Assembly: GCF_035474595.1 (NCBI RefSeq)
Contig: NZ_DATIND010000140.1
Location: 1 to 64,000, forward strand
Direction of reading: 5' to 3'
Source: Longimicrobium sp.
Lineage (GTDB): Bacteria; Gemmatimonadota; Gemmatimonadetes; Longimicrobiales; Longimicrobiaceae
Length of the DNA stretch: 64,000 nt
The notes under the pieces were generated by a model. The model saw only the letters and a program-made list of their open reading frames with translations. It had not been told where the DNA came from and did not search any database. The position numbers were made by a program, and so were the translations under genes. Of the stretch, positions 8,278 to 16,059 are shown one piece after another. Within the stretch, counting starts at the first letter, position 1, and every line of letters starts with the position of its first letter.

Positions 8278-8410
8278 CGCCCTCTCCCGTACCGGGCGAG
8301 GGGGGCTCTCCAGCGGCGGTGCACCCTGCAAACCATGCTCACGCCAACAGTTCGGATGTGCCGGGATGCCCGTCCAGCTACCTCTCCCGGTACGGGAGAG
8401 GTGGACGGCC
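8278..8410. repeat. inverted palindromic repeat pair in gene-free stretch
   Basis: Between the peptide operon (start 8015) and marC (start 8619) there is a 600-bp stretch without a gene. Within it, a palindrome at 8380-8402 (acctctcccg, gta, cgggagaggt) and a variant at 8279-8303 (ctctcccgtaccgggcgag) are inverted relative to each other, bounding a 130-bp unit. The rest of the stretch holds the octamer arrays described separately. Confidence 0.6.
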
Positions 8411-8480
8411 CCGGCCGGCCGGAGAGGGCGCGATGCCGGCCGATGCACCGAAGCTCCTCCCACACCCGAAGTCCATTGAC

Positions 8481-8612
8481 GCACTCACGCACTCACGCAC
8501 TCCCGCACTTCCGTTGACGCCCACCCCTCCGCCCGATACGCTACGCGACAGGTGCCTCGCGACGACCCACTCTCGCACCTTCGCACTTTCGCACTCTCGC
8601 ACTCTCGCACTC
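8481..8612. repeat. two octamer arrays flanking 60 bp, upstream of marC
   Basis: Positions 8481-8512 are four copies of gcactNNc; positions 8573-8612 are five copies of tcgcactN. Both share the gcact core (agtgc on the other strand). The second array ends 6 bp before the marC start codon, so copy-number change would alter its leader. Confidence 0.8.
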
Positions 8613-8618
8613 CGTCGG

Positions 8619-9275
8619 ATGGAACCTTCGCTCACCAAGTTCGCGCTCCTCTGCTTCACCTCGCTGCTCTCCATCATCAACCCGCTGAGCGCGGCGCCGA
8701 TGTACCTGGCCATCACCGACGGCTACACGCGCGAGCAGCGCAGCCGCACGCTGCGCTCGGGCGTGGTCACGGCGTTCGTGATCCTGGCGGTGTTCGCGCT
8801 GGTGGGCGGGGCCATCTTCCAGCTCTTCGGCATCACCATCGACGCCTTCCGCATCGCCGGCGGCGTCATCTTCTTCGGCATCGGGATGGACATGCTCCAG
8901 GCCAGGCGCAGCCGCGGCAAGGCCACCGAAGAGGAGGAGCAGGAGGGCCGGGTGCGCGAGAATGTGGGCGTCACGCCGCTCGGCATCCCCATGATCACCG
9001 GTCCGGGCGCGATCACCACCGTGATGGTGCTGATGACGCAGGCCGGCACCCCGGTGCGCGTGGGGCTGGTGTTCGCGGCGGTCGTCGTGGTGCTGGCCAT
9101 CACCTGGGCGGTGCTGTCGGCGGCGCCGCGGCTGGTGCGCTTCTTCGGCCAGACGGGGCTGAACGTGATGACCCGCGTGATGGGGCTGCTGGTGACGGTC
9201 ATCGCCGTGCAGTTCATCATCGACGGCACCACCCCCATCATCACCGAGATCATCCGCGCCGCCAACGCCAGGTAA
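8619..9275 (+). CDS. MarC family integral membrane protein
   Basis: 218 residues, six membrane segments. Family landmarks are SIINPLSAAPMYLAIT near the N-terminus, the central VTPLGIPMITGPGAITTVMV motif and the C-terminal IAVQFIIDG. A charged, Glu-rich loop (about residues 105-122) separates the two three-helix halves. MarC proteins have no established transport substrate; the old link to multiple antibiotic resistance was not upheld. No Shine-Dalgarno motif is visible, because the octamer array occupies the leader. Confidence 0.9.
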   Translation: MEPSLTKFALLCFTSLLSIINPLSAAPMYLAITDGYTREQRSRTLRSGVVTAFVILAVFALVGGAIFQLFGITIDAFRIAGGVIFFGIGMDMLQARRSRGKATEEEEQEGRVRENVGVTPLGIPMITGPGAITTVMVLMTQAGTPVRVGLVFAAVVVVLAITWAVLSAAPRLVRFFGQTGLNVMTRVMGLLVTVIAVQFIIDGTTPIITEIIRAANAR

Positions 9276-9316
9276 TTGATGCGGATAGAGATGATGAACG
9301 GCAGGATTCGGGCGTG

Positions 9317-9336
9317 TTGGGCGCCGGGGCGCCCAA
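9317..9336. terminator. hairpin after marC
   Basis: Perfect stem ttgggcgcc/ggcgcccaa with a gg loop, 42 bp past the marC stop. A second inverted repeat (gcgcggtaggcaac and gttgccaaccgcgc, 9348-9385) follows. Confidence 0.6.
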
Positions 9337-9529
9337 ACGGGCTGCGCGCGCGGTAGGCAACGATACGACTGTTGCCAACCGCGCCGGGCCCCCGCCGCGG
9401 CTGGCATTTCCCAGGACCCGCGGCATCATCGCGGCGCGGCGGGTTCCCGGCCCTTCGGGCGCGCATCCCTCACGCATCCGGGTACGAAATCCCTGCAGGC
9501 CTCGCCTCCCCAACCCTGCACGAGGCTCG

Positions 9530-10060
9530 ATGAACCCTCACGCTCACATCCGCCGCCGCGCGTCGCGCCGTCTCTCCATCACCGCATCGCTGCTTGCGCT
9601 GGCCGTTGCGGCGCAGGCCTGTGGCGCCGGGGCGAACGCGGCCCCGCCCGACCCCACCGCCGTGGTGACCACGCTCTACCGCGACCACTTCGCGCACGAG
9701 CAGAACTGGGATCGGACGTACAAGCGGCAGCGGGCGCTCTTCGCCCCGGACCTCGCCGCGCTGATCGACGCCGACATCCGCGCCGCCGAGGCGAACGCCG
9801 ACGAGATCGTGGGCCTCGACTTCGACCCGCTCACCAACGCGCAGGACGAGATGACCGCCTTCCAGGTCGGCCCCGCCACGCGTGGTGGCGCCAGCGCGAC
9901 CGTCGGCGTCGTCGTGCGCCAGGACAGCGCGCGCACCAACCTCCGCGTCCGCCTCGCCCGCTCCGACGCGGGGTGGCGCGTGACGAACATCCACTATCCC
10001 GAAGGCGACCTCGTCTCCATCCTCCGCCAGCTCGCCGCCGGCCGCGCACCGAAGCCATAG
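9530..10060 (+). CDS. DUF3828-like secreted protein or lipoprotein
   Basis: 176 residues. A signal sequence ends at AAQAC, so either lipidation at Cys30 or cleavage nearby. The body (VVTTLYRDHFAHEQNWDRTY, LFAPDLAALIDADIRAAE, LDFDPLTNAQD, VGVVVRQDSARTNLRVRLAR, WRVTNIHYPEGDLVSILRQL) has the layout of DUF3828 proteins: helix pair, then a beta-sheet ending in W-x-I-x-N-I. Function unknown. ATG at 9530 gives the complete signal peptide. Confidence 0.75.
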   Translation: MNPHAHIRRRASRRLSITASLLALAVAAQACGAGANAAPPDPTAVVTTLYRDHFAHEQNWDRTYKRQRALFAPDLAALIDADIRAAEANADEIVGLDFDPLTNAQDEMTAFQVGPATRGGASATVGVVVRQDSARTNLRVRLARSDAGWRVTNIHYPEGDLVSILRQLAAGRAPKP

Positions 10061-10066
10061 CGAAAG

Positions 10067-10094
10067 CGCGGGGGCACCGGCCGGTGCCCCCGCG
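10067..10094. terminator. 28-bp perfect palindrome
   Basis: cgcgggggcaccgg followed directly by its exact complement, 7 bp after the DUF3828 gene stop. A likely terminator or cruciform; it lacks a clear T run. Confidence 0.65.
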
Positions 10095-10224
10095 GTTCGT
10101 CTGGTATGATGGCTTGGGAGGCCGTCACAACACCACAGAACCACACAAAGACGTCATCCTGACTCGTCCCCGCGCTGCGCGTCCATGAAAGTCGAAACCG
10201 CACCGTAGCCGCCGACGAGCCGAA

Positions 10225-10282
10225 CAGCCTCGCGCAGTTTGCGAGGCTTCCCGTCGTTGTTGCTGCGACTTCAGTCGCCGGT
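10225..10282. repeat. 58-bp two-hairpin repeat, copy 2
   Basis: Nearly identical to 2632-2689. It overlaps the stop codon of the glycerate kinase gene, so the last residues of that protein are encoded inside the repeat. Confidence 0.8.
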
Positions 10283-11623
10283 GATCGGCTGCGCCCGAAA
10301 TCCCGGTGCCACCACGAGCACCAGCACAACGTCGCACACGTTCGTCCCCGTGGGCCCGGTGACGAGCAGATCGCCGGTGGCGCGGAGGAGCGGGTGCGAG
10401 TCGTTGGCGTCCAGCGCGTCGCGCGCGTCGAGCCGGTGCGCCGCCGCGCGCGCCACGGTGCCGCCGTCGACGATCGCGCCGGCCGCGTCCGTGGTGCCAT
10501 CCGTCCCGTCCGTCCCCAGCGCGGCGGCGACGACGCCGTCGCGGCCCTCCAGCTCCATGGCGAGCGCGAGCGCCAGCTCCTGGTTGCGGCCACCGGCGCC
10601 GCGGCCGCGCACCGTCACCGTCGTCTCGCCCCCCAGGAGGAGCGCGAGCGGCGGGTCGCCGGGCGCGAGCGCCGCCTGCCGCTCCACCGCCAGCCGCGCG
10701 ATCTCCGGCGCCACCTCGCGCGCCTCGCCCTCCAGGTCGTCCGCCACGATCTCGGCGCGGTAGCCCAGCCGCTCCGCCTCGGCCGCGGCGCCGCGGAGCG
10801 CGTCGGCGTTGCCGGCCACGACGTGCGCCGAGGCGCGCTCGAACGCCGCGTCGCCCGGCCTGGGCGTCTCCGGCGCCTCGCCCGCCGCGCCGGATTCGAG
10901 GTACGCCATCACCGCCGGCGGCGCGTCGATCTCGTAGCCGCGCACCACCGCCAGCGCGTCGGCGAAGGTCGTCGGGTCCGGCACGGTGGGCCCGCTCCCG
11001 ATCACCTCCAGCGGCGACCCGACCACGTCCGAGACGGCGAGCGTCACCAGCCTCGCCGGGTGCGCCGCCCGCGCCAGCCATCCCCCCGCGATGCGCGACA
11101 GGTGCTTGCGCACGGTGTTCATCTCCCCGATCGCCGCCCCGGCGCGGAGCAGCGCCCCGGTGAGCGCCTTCAGGTCGGTGAGCGACACGCCGTCCGGCGG
11201 GCACGGCCAGAGCGCCGACGCGCCGCCCGAGAGCAGGCACAGCACCAGGTCGCGCTCGCCCGCCGCTCTCGCCACGGCGAGCGCGGCCGCGGCCCCGGCC
11301 AGCCCGCGCGTGTCCGGAACCGGGTGCGCGGCCTCCCACACCTCCACCCCCGGCACCGCCGCCGCGTATCCGTCGCGCGTGGTGATCGTCCCCCCGGCGA
11401 TGCGATCGCCCAGCACCTCGCGCGCGCCGAGCGCCATCCCCGCCGCCGCCTTTCCCGCGCCGGCGAGCCAGACGCGCTCGACGCCGCGGAGGCCGACGCG
11501 CTCGGCGTCCATCACCACCAGTGCGTCCCCCTCCACCCGCAGCGCGCGGCGGACGGCCTCGCGCGCGTCCGCCGCGGCGATGGCGGCGTGCAGGATGCGG
11601 CGGGCGTCGTCGCGCGGGCTCAC
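10271..11623 (-). CDS. glycerate 2-kinase, MOFRL family
   Basis: 450 residues. N-terminal DUF4147 domain (VWLAGAGKAAAGMALGAREV, AAHPVPD, LLSGGASALWPCPPDGVSL, NTVRKHLSRIAGGWLA, SDVVGSPLEVIGSGPTVPDP) and C-terminal MOFRL domain (LLLGGETTVTVRGRGAGGRN, AALGTDGTDGTTDAAGA, LLVTGPTGTNVCDV). The family phosphorylates glycerate to 2-phosphoglycerate. The GTG start at 11623 overlaps the stop of the dehydrogenase gene (GTGA), so translation is coupled. With a hydroxypyruvate/glyoxylate-type reductase directly upstream, the pair would convert hydroxypyruvate or tartronate semialdehyde to a glycolytic intermediate. Confidence 0.93.
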   Translation of the reverse strand: MSPRDDARRILHAAIAAADAREAVRRALRVEGDALVVMDAERVGLRGVERVWLAGAGKAAAGMALGAREVLGDRIAGGTITTRDGYAAAVPGVEVWEAAHPVPDTRGLAGAAAALAVARAAGERDLVLCLLSGGASALWPCPPDGVSLTDLKALTGALLRAGAAIGEMNTVRKHLSRIAGGWLARAAHPARLVTLAVSDVVGSPLEVIGSGPTVPDPTTFADALAVVRGYEIDAPPAVMAYLESGAAGEAPETPRPGDAAFERASAHVVAGNADALRGAAAEAERLGYRAEIVADDLEGEAREVAPEIARLAVERQAALAPGDPPLALLLGGETTVTVRGRGAGGRNQELALALAMELEGRDGVVAAALGTDGTDGTTDAAGAIVDGGTVARAAAHRLDARDALDANDSHPLLRATGDLLVTGPTGTNVCDVVLVLVVAPGFRAQPITGD

Positions 11624-12555
11624 GGGCGCACCGGCGTCAGCGGCGGGCGCCCGCTCAGCACCGCGTGCACGTTGCGCGCGGCCAGCATGGCCATGCGCGT
11701 GCGCGTCTCGCGCGTGGCCGAGCCGATGTGCGGGAGGAGCACGGCGTTGGGGAGATCGAGGAGCCCCGGCGTGATCGCCGGCTCGCGCTCGTACACGTCC
11801 AGCCCGGCGCCGGCGATGAGTCCGTGGCGGAGCGCGTCCACCAGCGCCGCCTCGTCCACCAGCGCGCCGCGGGCGGTGTTGACCAGGTAGCTCCCCGGGC
11901 GCATCCGCCGCAGCGCGCCGGCGTCGATCGCGTGACGCGTCTCCGGTGTCAGCGGCGCGTGCAGCGTCAGCACGTCGCTCCGCGCCAGCAGCTCGCCGAA
12001 CGGGACGAATTCCGCATCGAGCCGCGCTTCTTCATCCACCGGCAAACGGCTCCGGCTGTGATAGACGACGCGCATTCCGAACCCCGCCGCCCGGCGCGCC
12101 ACCGCCCGCCCGATCCGTCCCATCCCGAAGATCCCCAGCGTCGCGCCGGCCAGGTCGCCCCCGAGATAGTCCCAGAATCCCCAGCCGTGGAACCCGCCCG
12201 CGCGCAGGCTCCGCTCGGCCTGCGGCAGGCCGCGCACGGTGGCCAGGATGAGCGCCCAGGTGAGGTCCGCTGTCGCCTCGGTCAGCACGTCGGGCGTGTT
12301 GGTGACGATGATGCCGCGCGCCGCGCACGCCGCCAGGTCCACGTGCTCGTAGCCGGCGACCGCGTTGGCGACGATGCGCAGCCGCGGCGCGCGCTCCAGC
12401 AGCGCCGCGTCCACGCGCTCGGTCAGCAGGCAGAGCAGCGCCTCCGCGTCGCCCAGCGCGTCGCGCCACCCGTCCGGCCCGGCGACGGTGCCGGCTTCGG
12501 AGAGGAGCGCGGCCGCCGCGTCCGGGAGCGGAAAGGTGGTGACGATCGCCGTCAT
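11620..12555 (-). CDS. D-2-hydroxyacid dehydrogenase (glyoxylate/hydroxypyruvate reductase type)
   Basis: 311 residues. NAD(P)-binding motif LGIFGMGRIGRAVARRAAGF is at about 147-166; catalytic residues are in VNTARGALVDE (Arg), the Glu of LDVYEREP and the His of LLPHIGSA. The N-terminal NAVAGYEHVDLAA and GIIVTNTPDVLTEATADL are typical of glyoxylate/hydroxypyruvate reductases. The ATG at 12555 overlaps the stop of the acetyltransferase gene by ATGA, and the 3' end overlaps the glycerate kinase start. Substrate choice cannot be read from sequence, but the kinase neighbour favours hydroxypyruvate. Confidence 0.92.
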   Translation of the reverse strand: MTAIVTTFPLPDAAAALLSEAGTVAGPDGWRDALGDAEALLCLLTERVDAALLERAPRLRIVANAVAGYEHVDLAACAARGIIVTNTPDVLTEATADLTWALILATVRGLPQAERSLRAGGFHGWGFWDYLGGDLAGATLGIFGMGRIGRAVARRAAGFGMRVVYHSRSRLPVDEEARLDAEFVPFGELLARSDVLTLHAPLTPETRHAIDAGALRRMRPGSYLVNTARGALVDEAALVDALRHGLIAGAGLDVYEREPAITPGLLDLPNAVLLPHIGSATRETRTRMAMLAARNVHAVLSGRPPLTPVRP

Positions 12556-13085
12556 CCCGCCGCCAGCGGCCTGGACCAGAGCGAGGTGCCCGCCCCCGCG
12601 AACCCCAGCTTCTGGTGCTCGGCGATGCTCATCTCCCGAAACCCCAGCGCCTTCACCAGCGGATGCAGCGGCAGGAGCGCGCGGGCGAAGGCGGTGCGCA
12701 TCTCCGTCGTGCCGCCCTCGGCCAGCCACGCCTCCACCGCGCCCAGCGCCTCGCGTGCCAGCCCGGAGCGCCGGTACGCAGGGGTGATGACGAGCGTGCC
12801 GAGCAGCGCCACGTGCGGCTCCGGGTTCGCGCGCCACCACCCGATGGCGCCCACGTCCTGGCCGCCCTCGCGCAGGGTGATGACGGCGATCTCGCGCCCC
12901 GCCTTGTCGGCCGACGCGGCGATCTCGCGCGCGGCGGCGTCGGGGTCGGCGGGGCGGCCGAGCGCGGCGTGCCAGTCCGGCGCGGCGTCGAACACCACCT
13001 GCAGGCGCGCCTCGTCGCCCGGCCGCAGCGTGCGGACGAGCAGGCGGGGAGATTCGATGACGTCGGGCGGCGAGGGCTGGTTCAC
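12552..13085 (-). CDS. GNAT family N-acetyltransferase
   Basis: 177 residues from the GTG at 13085, which opens close to SPRLLVRTLRPGDEARL, the usual GNAT beginning; a GTG at 13175 is an alternative. Acetyl-CoA binding region VALLGTLVITPAYRRSGLAR (about 95-115) carries the R-x-x-G-x-A loop, and the C-terminal VKALGFREMSIAEHQKLGF is the typical last strand pair. Substrate unknown. It heads a three-gene operon with 4-bp overlaps at both junctions; its link to glycerate metabolism is not obvious. Confidence 0.85.
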   Translation of the reverse strand: MNQPSPPDVIESPRLLVRTLRPGDEARLQVVFDAAPDWHAALGRPADPDAAAREIAASADKAGREIAVITLREGGQDVGAIGWWRANPEPHVALLGTLVITPAYRRSGLAREALGAVEAWLAEGGTTEMRTAFARALLPLHPLVKALGFREMSIAEHQKLGFAGAGTSLWSRPLAAG

Positions 13086-13201
13086 GGTCGGCGGCGCGTT
13101 GCGGGCTACGGCAGGAATGTCCGGCGGGGGAGAAGTTGCCCCGCGGCGGGAGGGCGCGTCAAGTTGATGGCCCACGCGCAGACGACACCCCGGGGAGGTC
13201 C

Positions 13202-13393
13202 GTGAGCACGCAACTGGAGTCCCGCCATTTCCTCAAGTCCGGCGACGCCGTTCAGCACGTCCGCGGCCACGCCGGCGTGGTGGTGGAATCGTTCGCCCTG
13301 TATGCCGTGGTCCGCTGGGAAGACGGCCGCCAGGAAGAGGTGGACCAGCTCGACCCCGCCGTCTTCGTCACCGAGCGCGCCGCGAAGGAGTAG
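13202..13393 (+). CDS. small hypothetical protein
   Basis: 63 residues from GTG 13202, preceded by GGGGAGG. The chain is mostly beta-like: FLKSGDAVQHVRGHAGVVVE, YAVVRWEDGRQEEVDQLDPAVFV, reminiscent of small SH3-like or KOW-like modules. No known function. Divergent from the GNAT operon. Confidence 0.7.
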   Translation: MSTQLESRHFLKSGDAVQHVRGHAGVVVESFALYAVVRWEDGRQEEVDQLDPAVFVTERAAKE

Positions 13394-13450
13394 GCCCGCG
13401 ACAGCACAATCCCGCTTCGGCTTCCTTGAATCAGAGGCTTGGCAGAACCA

Positions 13451-13485
13451 TTCAGAGATCCTATTATTTCTATAGAAACTCTGAA
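13451..13485. promoter_or_regulatory. palindromic operator over the toxin-antitoxin promoter
   Basis: Inverted repeat ttcagag ... ctctgaa enclosing an AT-rich centre with a TATTAT -10-like box, ending 15 bp before the antitoxin start. Autorepression by the ribbon-helix-helix antitoxin is the usual arrangement and is inferred here. Confidence 0.65.
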
Positions 13486-13499
13486 ACATGGAGGATTCC

Positions 13500-13931
13500 A
13501 TGCCCGGAAAGACGATCTCGGCCTACACGAACGAGGAAACGGCCAGGCTGGTGGAGCACCTCGCGAAGGTCGAGCAGCGCAAGCCATCGCAGATCGCGGC
13601 CGCCGCGCTGGCGCTGTACGCCCGCTTGCCCGGCGAGGCGCACTCCACGTTGCGTTCGCTCGAGATGCTCGGCGACGCGGGAGAGTACGACCGGATGCTG
13701 CGCGAAGTCACCCGGGCGATCCTCGAAGTGGGATACCACTCTTCCGTTCGGCGCATGATGCCGCGACTGAAGCAGGTCTATGGCACGTCGCTGCAGACCG
13801 AAGACGACATCATGGCTGAGGCCGTCCGGCTTACATCGAGGAAGGTCCGCAAGCCGAATTCGGCTCGCTCGCGGAGCGAGACGGCCGATGCGCAGCAGGA
13901 CGCGCCTCAGCCTCGGCGCCGCGCCCGGTGA
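13500..13931 (+). CDS. ribbon-helix-helix antitoxin-like protein
   Basis: 143 residues. The ATG at 13500 is preferred over 13488 because GGAGG sits five nt before it. Residues 1-45 (KTISAYTNEETARLVEHLAK, EQRKPSQIAAAALALYARL) form a short strand and two helices as in MetJ/Arc-type DNA-binding antitoxins. The remainder is helical with a basic tail (QPRRRAR). The stop overlaps the GTG start of the PIN gene (GTGA), the classical antitoxin-toxin coupling. Confidence 0.8.
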   Translation: MPGKTISAYTNEETARLVEHLAKVEQRKPSQIAAAALALYARLPGEAHSTLRSLEMLGDAGEYDRMLREVTRAILEVGYHSSVRRMMPRLKQVYGTSLQTEDDIMAEAVRLTSRKVRKPNSARSRSETADAQQDAPQPRRRAR

Positions 13932-14506
13932 CGCCGCTCCGATGGAGTGCCGAGCCGTCAGCTGCCGCGGAGGTGGTGGGTGCGTTGCGGCTGTGCATCG
14001 ATCTGAATGTCTGGTGCGCCGCGTTCCTTTCGGAGAACGCGGGGCGGACCAACACCGCATCGCAGTTGCTGGCCCTCACCGCCGCGAGGGGTGTCTGCGC
14101 GCTGGGCGCGACACAGATAGTGATCTCCTGGGCCATGCTCTCGCGCCTCGAGAAGGTGCTCGTCACCGATCTCGAAATCGGTGCCACGGACGCACGCGGG
14201 TACGTCGAACACATCGCGAAACTTGCGACCGCGGCGCCAGGCGGCAGCGCTCCATATCTGGTTCTCGGCGGAACGGGCATGGTTCCGTTGCACGATGATG
14301 AAGACGCAGGCGTTCTGGAAACGGCAGTCGTGGGCCGAGCGGACATAGTCGCAACCGGCAATTTCGCGGATTTTCTGAATTACCGAACGCAGATCGTGAA
14401 ACCGGGGCGCATCGCGATCCACCGCACGACGGACCACGAGGTGATCATCGCCCACTTCGCCGAGGTTGCGGCGTGGATCAGGACAGGGGAGATCACATTT
14501 GGCTGA
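13928..14506 (+). CDS. PIN-domain ribonuclease toxin
   Basis: 192 residues. PIN acidic residues appear in LCIDLNVWCAAFLSENA (Asp near residue 25) and in DDEDAGVLETAVVGRADIVA (Asp/Glu near 120-128), followed by TGNFADF, the usual last PIN motif. It resembles the COG1569-type putative toxin group more than classical VapC and is longer than a 130-residue VapC. Expected activity is Mg-dependent RNA cleavage held in check by the antitoxin encoded just upstream. GTG start overlapping the upstream stop. Confidence 0.82.
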   Translation: MTPLRWSAEPSAAAEVVGALRLCIDLNVWCAAFLSENAGRTNTASQLLALTAARGVCALGATQIVISWAMLSRLEKVLVTDLEIGATDARGYVEHIAKLATAAPGGSAPYLVLGGTGMVPLHDDEDAGVLETAVVGRADIVATGNFADFLNYRTQIVKPGRIAIHRTTDHEVIIAHFAEVAAWIRTGEITFG

Positions 14507-14523
14507 GGGCGAATCGAAGTTGC

Positions 14524-14564
14524 GCGAACGGCGGCGGACCCGGATGGGATCCGCCGCCGTTCGC
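14524..14564. terminator. bidirectional terminator hairpin
   Basis: A 15-bp perfect stem (gcgaacggcggcgga and its complement) with an 11-nt loop, between the convergent PIN and OmpA genes. Confidence 0.8.
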
Positions 14565-14584
14565 AGCTCCCGCCGACAATTCGG

Positions 14585-15517
14585 CTACTGCTTCTGCACG
14601 ATGATCTCGATGCGGCGGTTCTTCGCGCGGTTGGCGGGGGTGTCGTTGGGGAAGGCGGGCCGCGTCTTCCCGTAGCCGTGCGCCTCCAGGCGCGCCGCGG
14701 GAACGCCGTGCTGCACCAGCCACTGCACCACCGACTGCGCCCTCGCCTCCGACAGGCGCTGGTTGTCCGCGTCGCCGCCCACGTTGTCGGTGTGGCCCTC
14801 CACCGTCACCTTCGCGTCCGGATACGGCGCGATCATCGAGGTACGCAGCTCCTCCAGCGCGGCCAGCGCCTGCGGCTTCAGCACGGAGCTGTTGGTGTCG
14901 AACAGCACGTTGCCGCCCAGCTGCGCCACCAGCCGGTTCCCCTCGTCGCGGAAGGTGGCGGCGCCGTAGCGCGCGAAGTCCATCGGCTGGTAGTCCTCGC
15001 CGCCCTGGGCGATCTCCAGCACCAGCGCCACCTGCACGCGCGGCCCCTGGAAGTACTGCACCTCGATCGAGTGCACGCCCTCGGCGAGCTGCACCGAGTC
15101 TTCCACCGCGCCGGGCCCGTGCACGCCGTCGTTGTCGATCACCTGCCGCCCGTCGATGATCAGCCGCGACCCATCGTCCGACGTGAGCCGGAAGCGGTAC
15201 GTCCCCGCCTCGGGCGCCACGACCGCCCCCCGGTAGTCGATGGCGAACCACTCGAACCGGTCCGTAACCCCGGGAAAGCCCACCTCGAAGCTCTGGTCCG
15301 GCACGTTCAGCGTGGTGGTGGAGATGGTTCCCACCGGGCGCAGCCGCGAGAAGTCGGGGAGGTGGTCCGTGCCTTCGTCCAGGTAGTAGATCTGCCCCTT
15401 CAGCGCGAACGGCGTGTTCCCCGCGGTCCCGAAGGCGTGCGGGTTGTCCTGCGCGGCGAGCGCCGAGGCGGCCAGCGCGGTGAGGACCGCGGCGGCGAGC
15501 GGGGAGCGAAGTCTCAT
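14585..15517 (-). CDS. OmpA-family protein with PA14 domain
   Basis: 310 residues. A signal peptide (residues 1-21, ALAAQ) is followed by a PA14-type beta-sandwich (about 40-175: YRFRLTSDDGSRLIIDGRQV, VHSIEVQYFQG), then a C-terminal OmpA peptidoglycan-binding domain (about 200-310: NVLFDTNSSVLKP, VTVEGHTDNVGGDADNQRLS, LEAHGYGKTRPAFPNDT, NRRIEII). The Asp and Arg that hold diaminopimelate (GHTDN, NRRIEI) are present. It probably tethers the outer envelope to peptidoglycan while PA14 binds a carbohydrate; the ligand is unknown. The upstream 540 bp to the next gene contains divergent promoters but no other gene I can support. Confidence 0.88.
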   Translation of the reverse strand: MRLRSPLAAAVLTALAASALAAQDNPHAFGTAGNTPFALKGQIYYLDEGTDHLPDFSRLRPVGTISTTTLNVPDQSFEVGFPGVTDRFEWFAIDYRGAVVAPEAGTYRFRLTSDDGSRLIIDGRQVIDNDGVHGPGAVEDSVQLAEGVHSIEVQYFQGPRVQVALVLEIAQGGEDYQPMDFARYGAATFRDEGNRLVAQLGGNVLFDTNSSVLKPQALAALEELRTSMIAPYPDAKVTVEGHTDNVGGDADNQRLSEARAQSVVQWLVQHGVPAARLEAHGYGKTRPAFPNDTPANRAKNRRIEIIVQKQ

Positions 15518-16059
15518 GGATCGTCTTGTGGAGGAAGATGGAAGCGATGCGTGCGAGCCGGAACGGATGGGGATTACAGGATGCGGCCGGGCCTCCCCAT
15601 CGGCAAGTGGCCGCGCCGTCGGTAACGGGTGGAGACGGAGTGGAGGTCCTTTCCGGATGATGCGTCCCGGGTTCGTCCACCTTGGCCTCCGTGCGCTCCG
15701 GACCCCTTCACGCACAACCCGCCACATTGCGCCAGCGCGGGAAAGGTTCGCCGCGATGGACCCGCCGGGCCGCGAAACCGGGCCCCCGGTGCAGCGGAAG
15801 GAAGGTTGGGAGCGGACTTGCGTGGTTTTCATCCGTTCCCGAACTTTGATCTTAAGGCCGGTCGGTAGCGGCGTCGTGGCCGTTTGAGGTGCGATCCGAA
15901 TGCGCCTCACGTTACCCGAAGCAGGTGGGCGCTTTCCCGGCCGGGGAGGGTAAGAGTATGGCGCGGCAGGGGGTTGCGGCTTATCATACCGTACAATTTC
16001 AAATCCTGCGGTCCGGGACCCTCCCCTCAAAACCTGCTGCACGTCCGGAGCCTCGCCCG

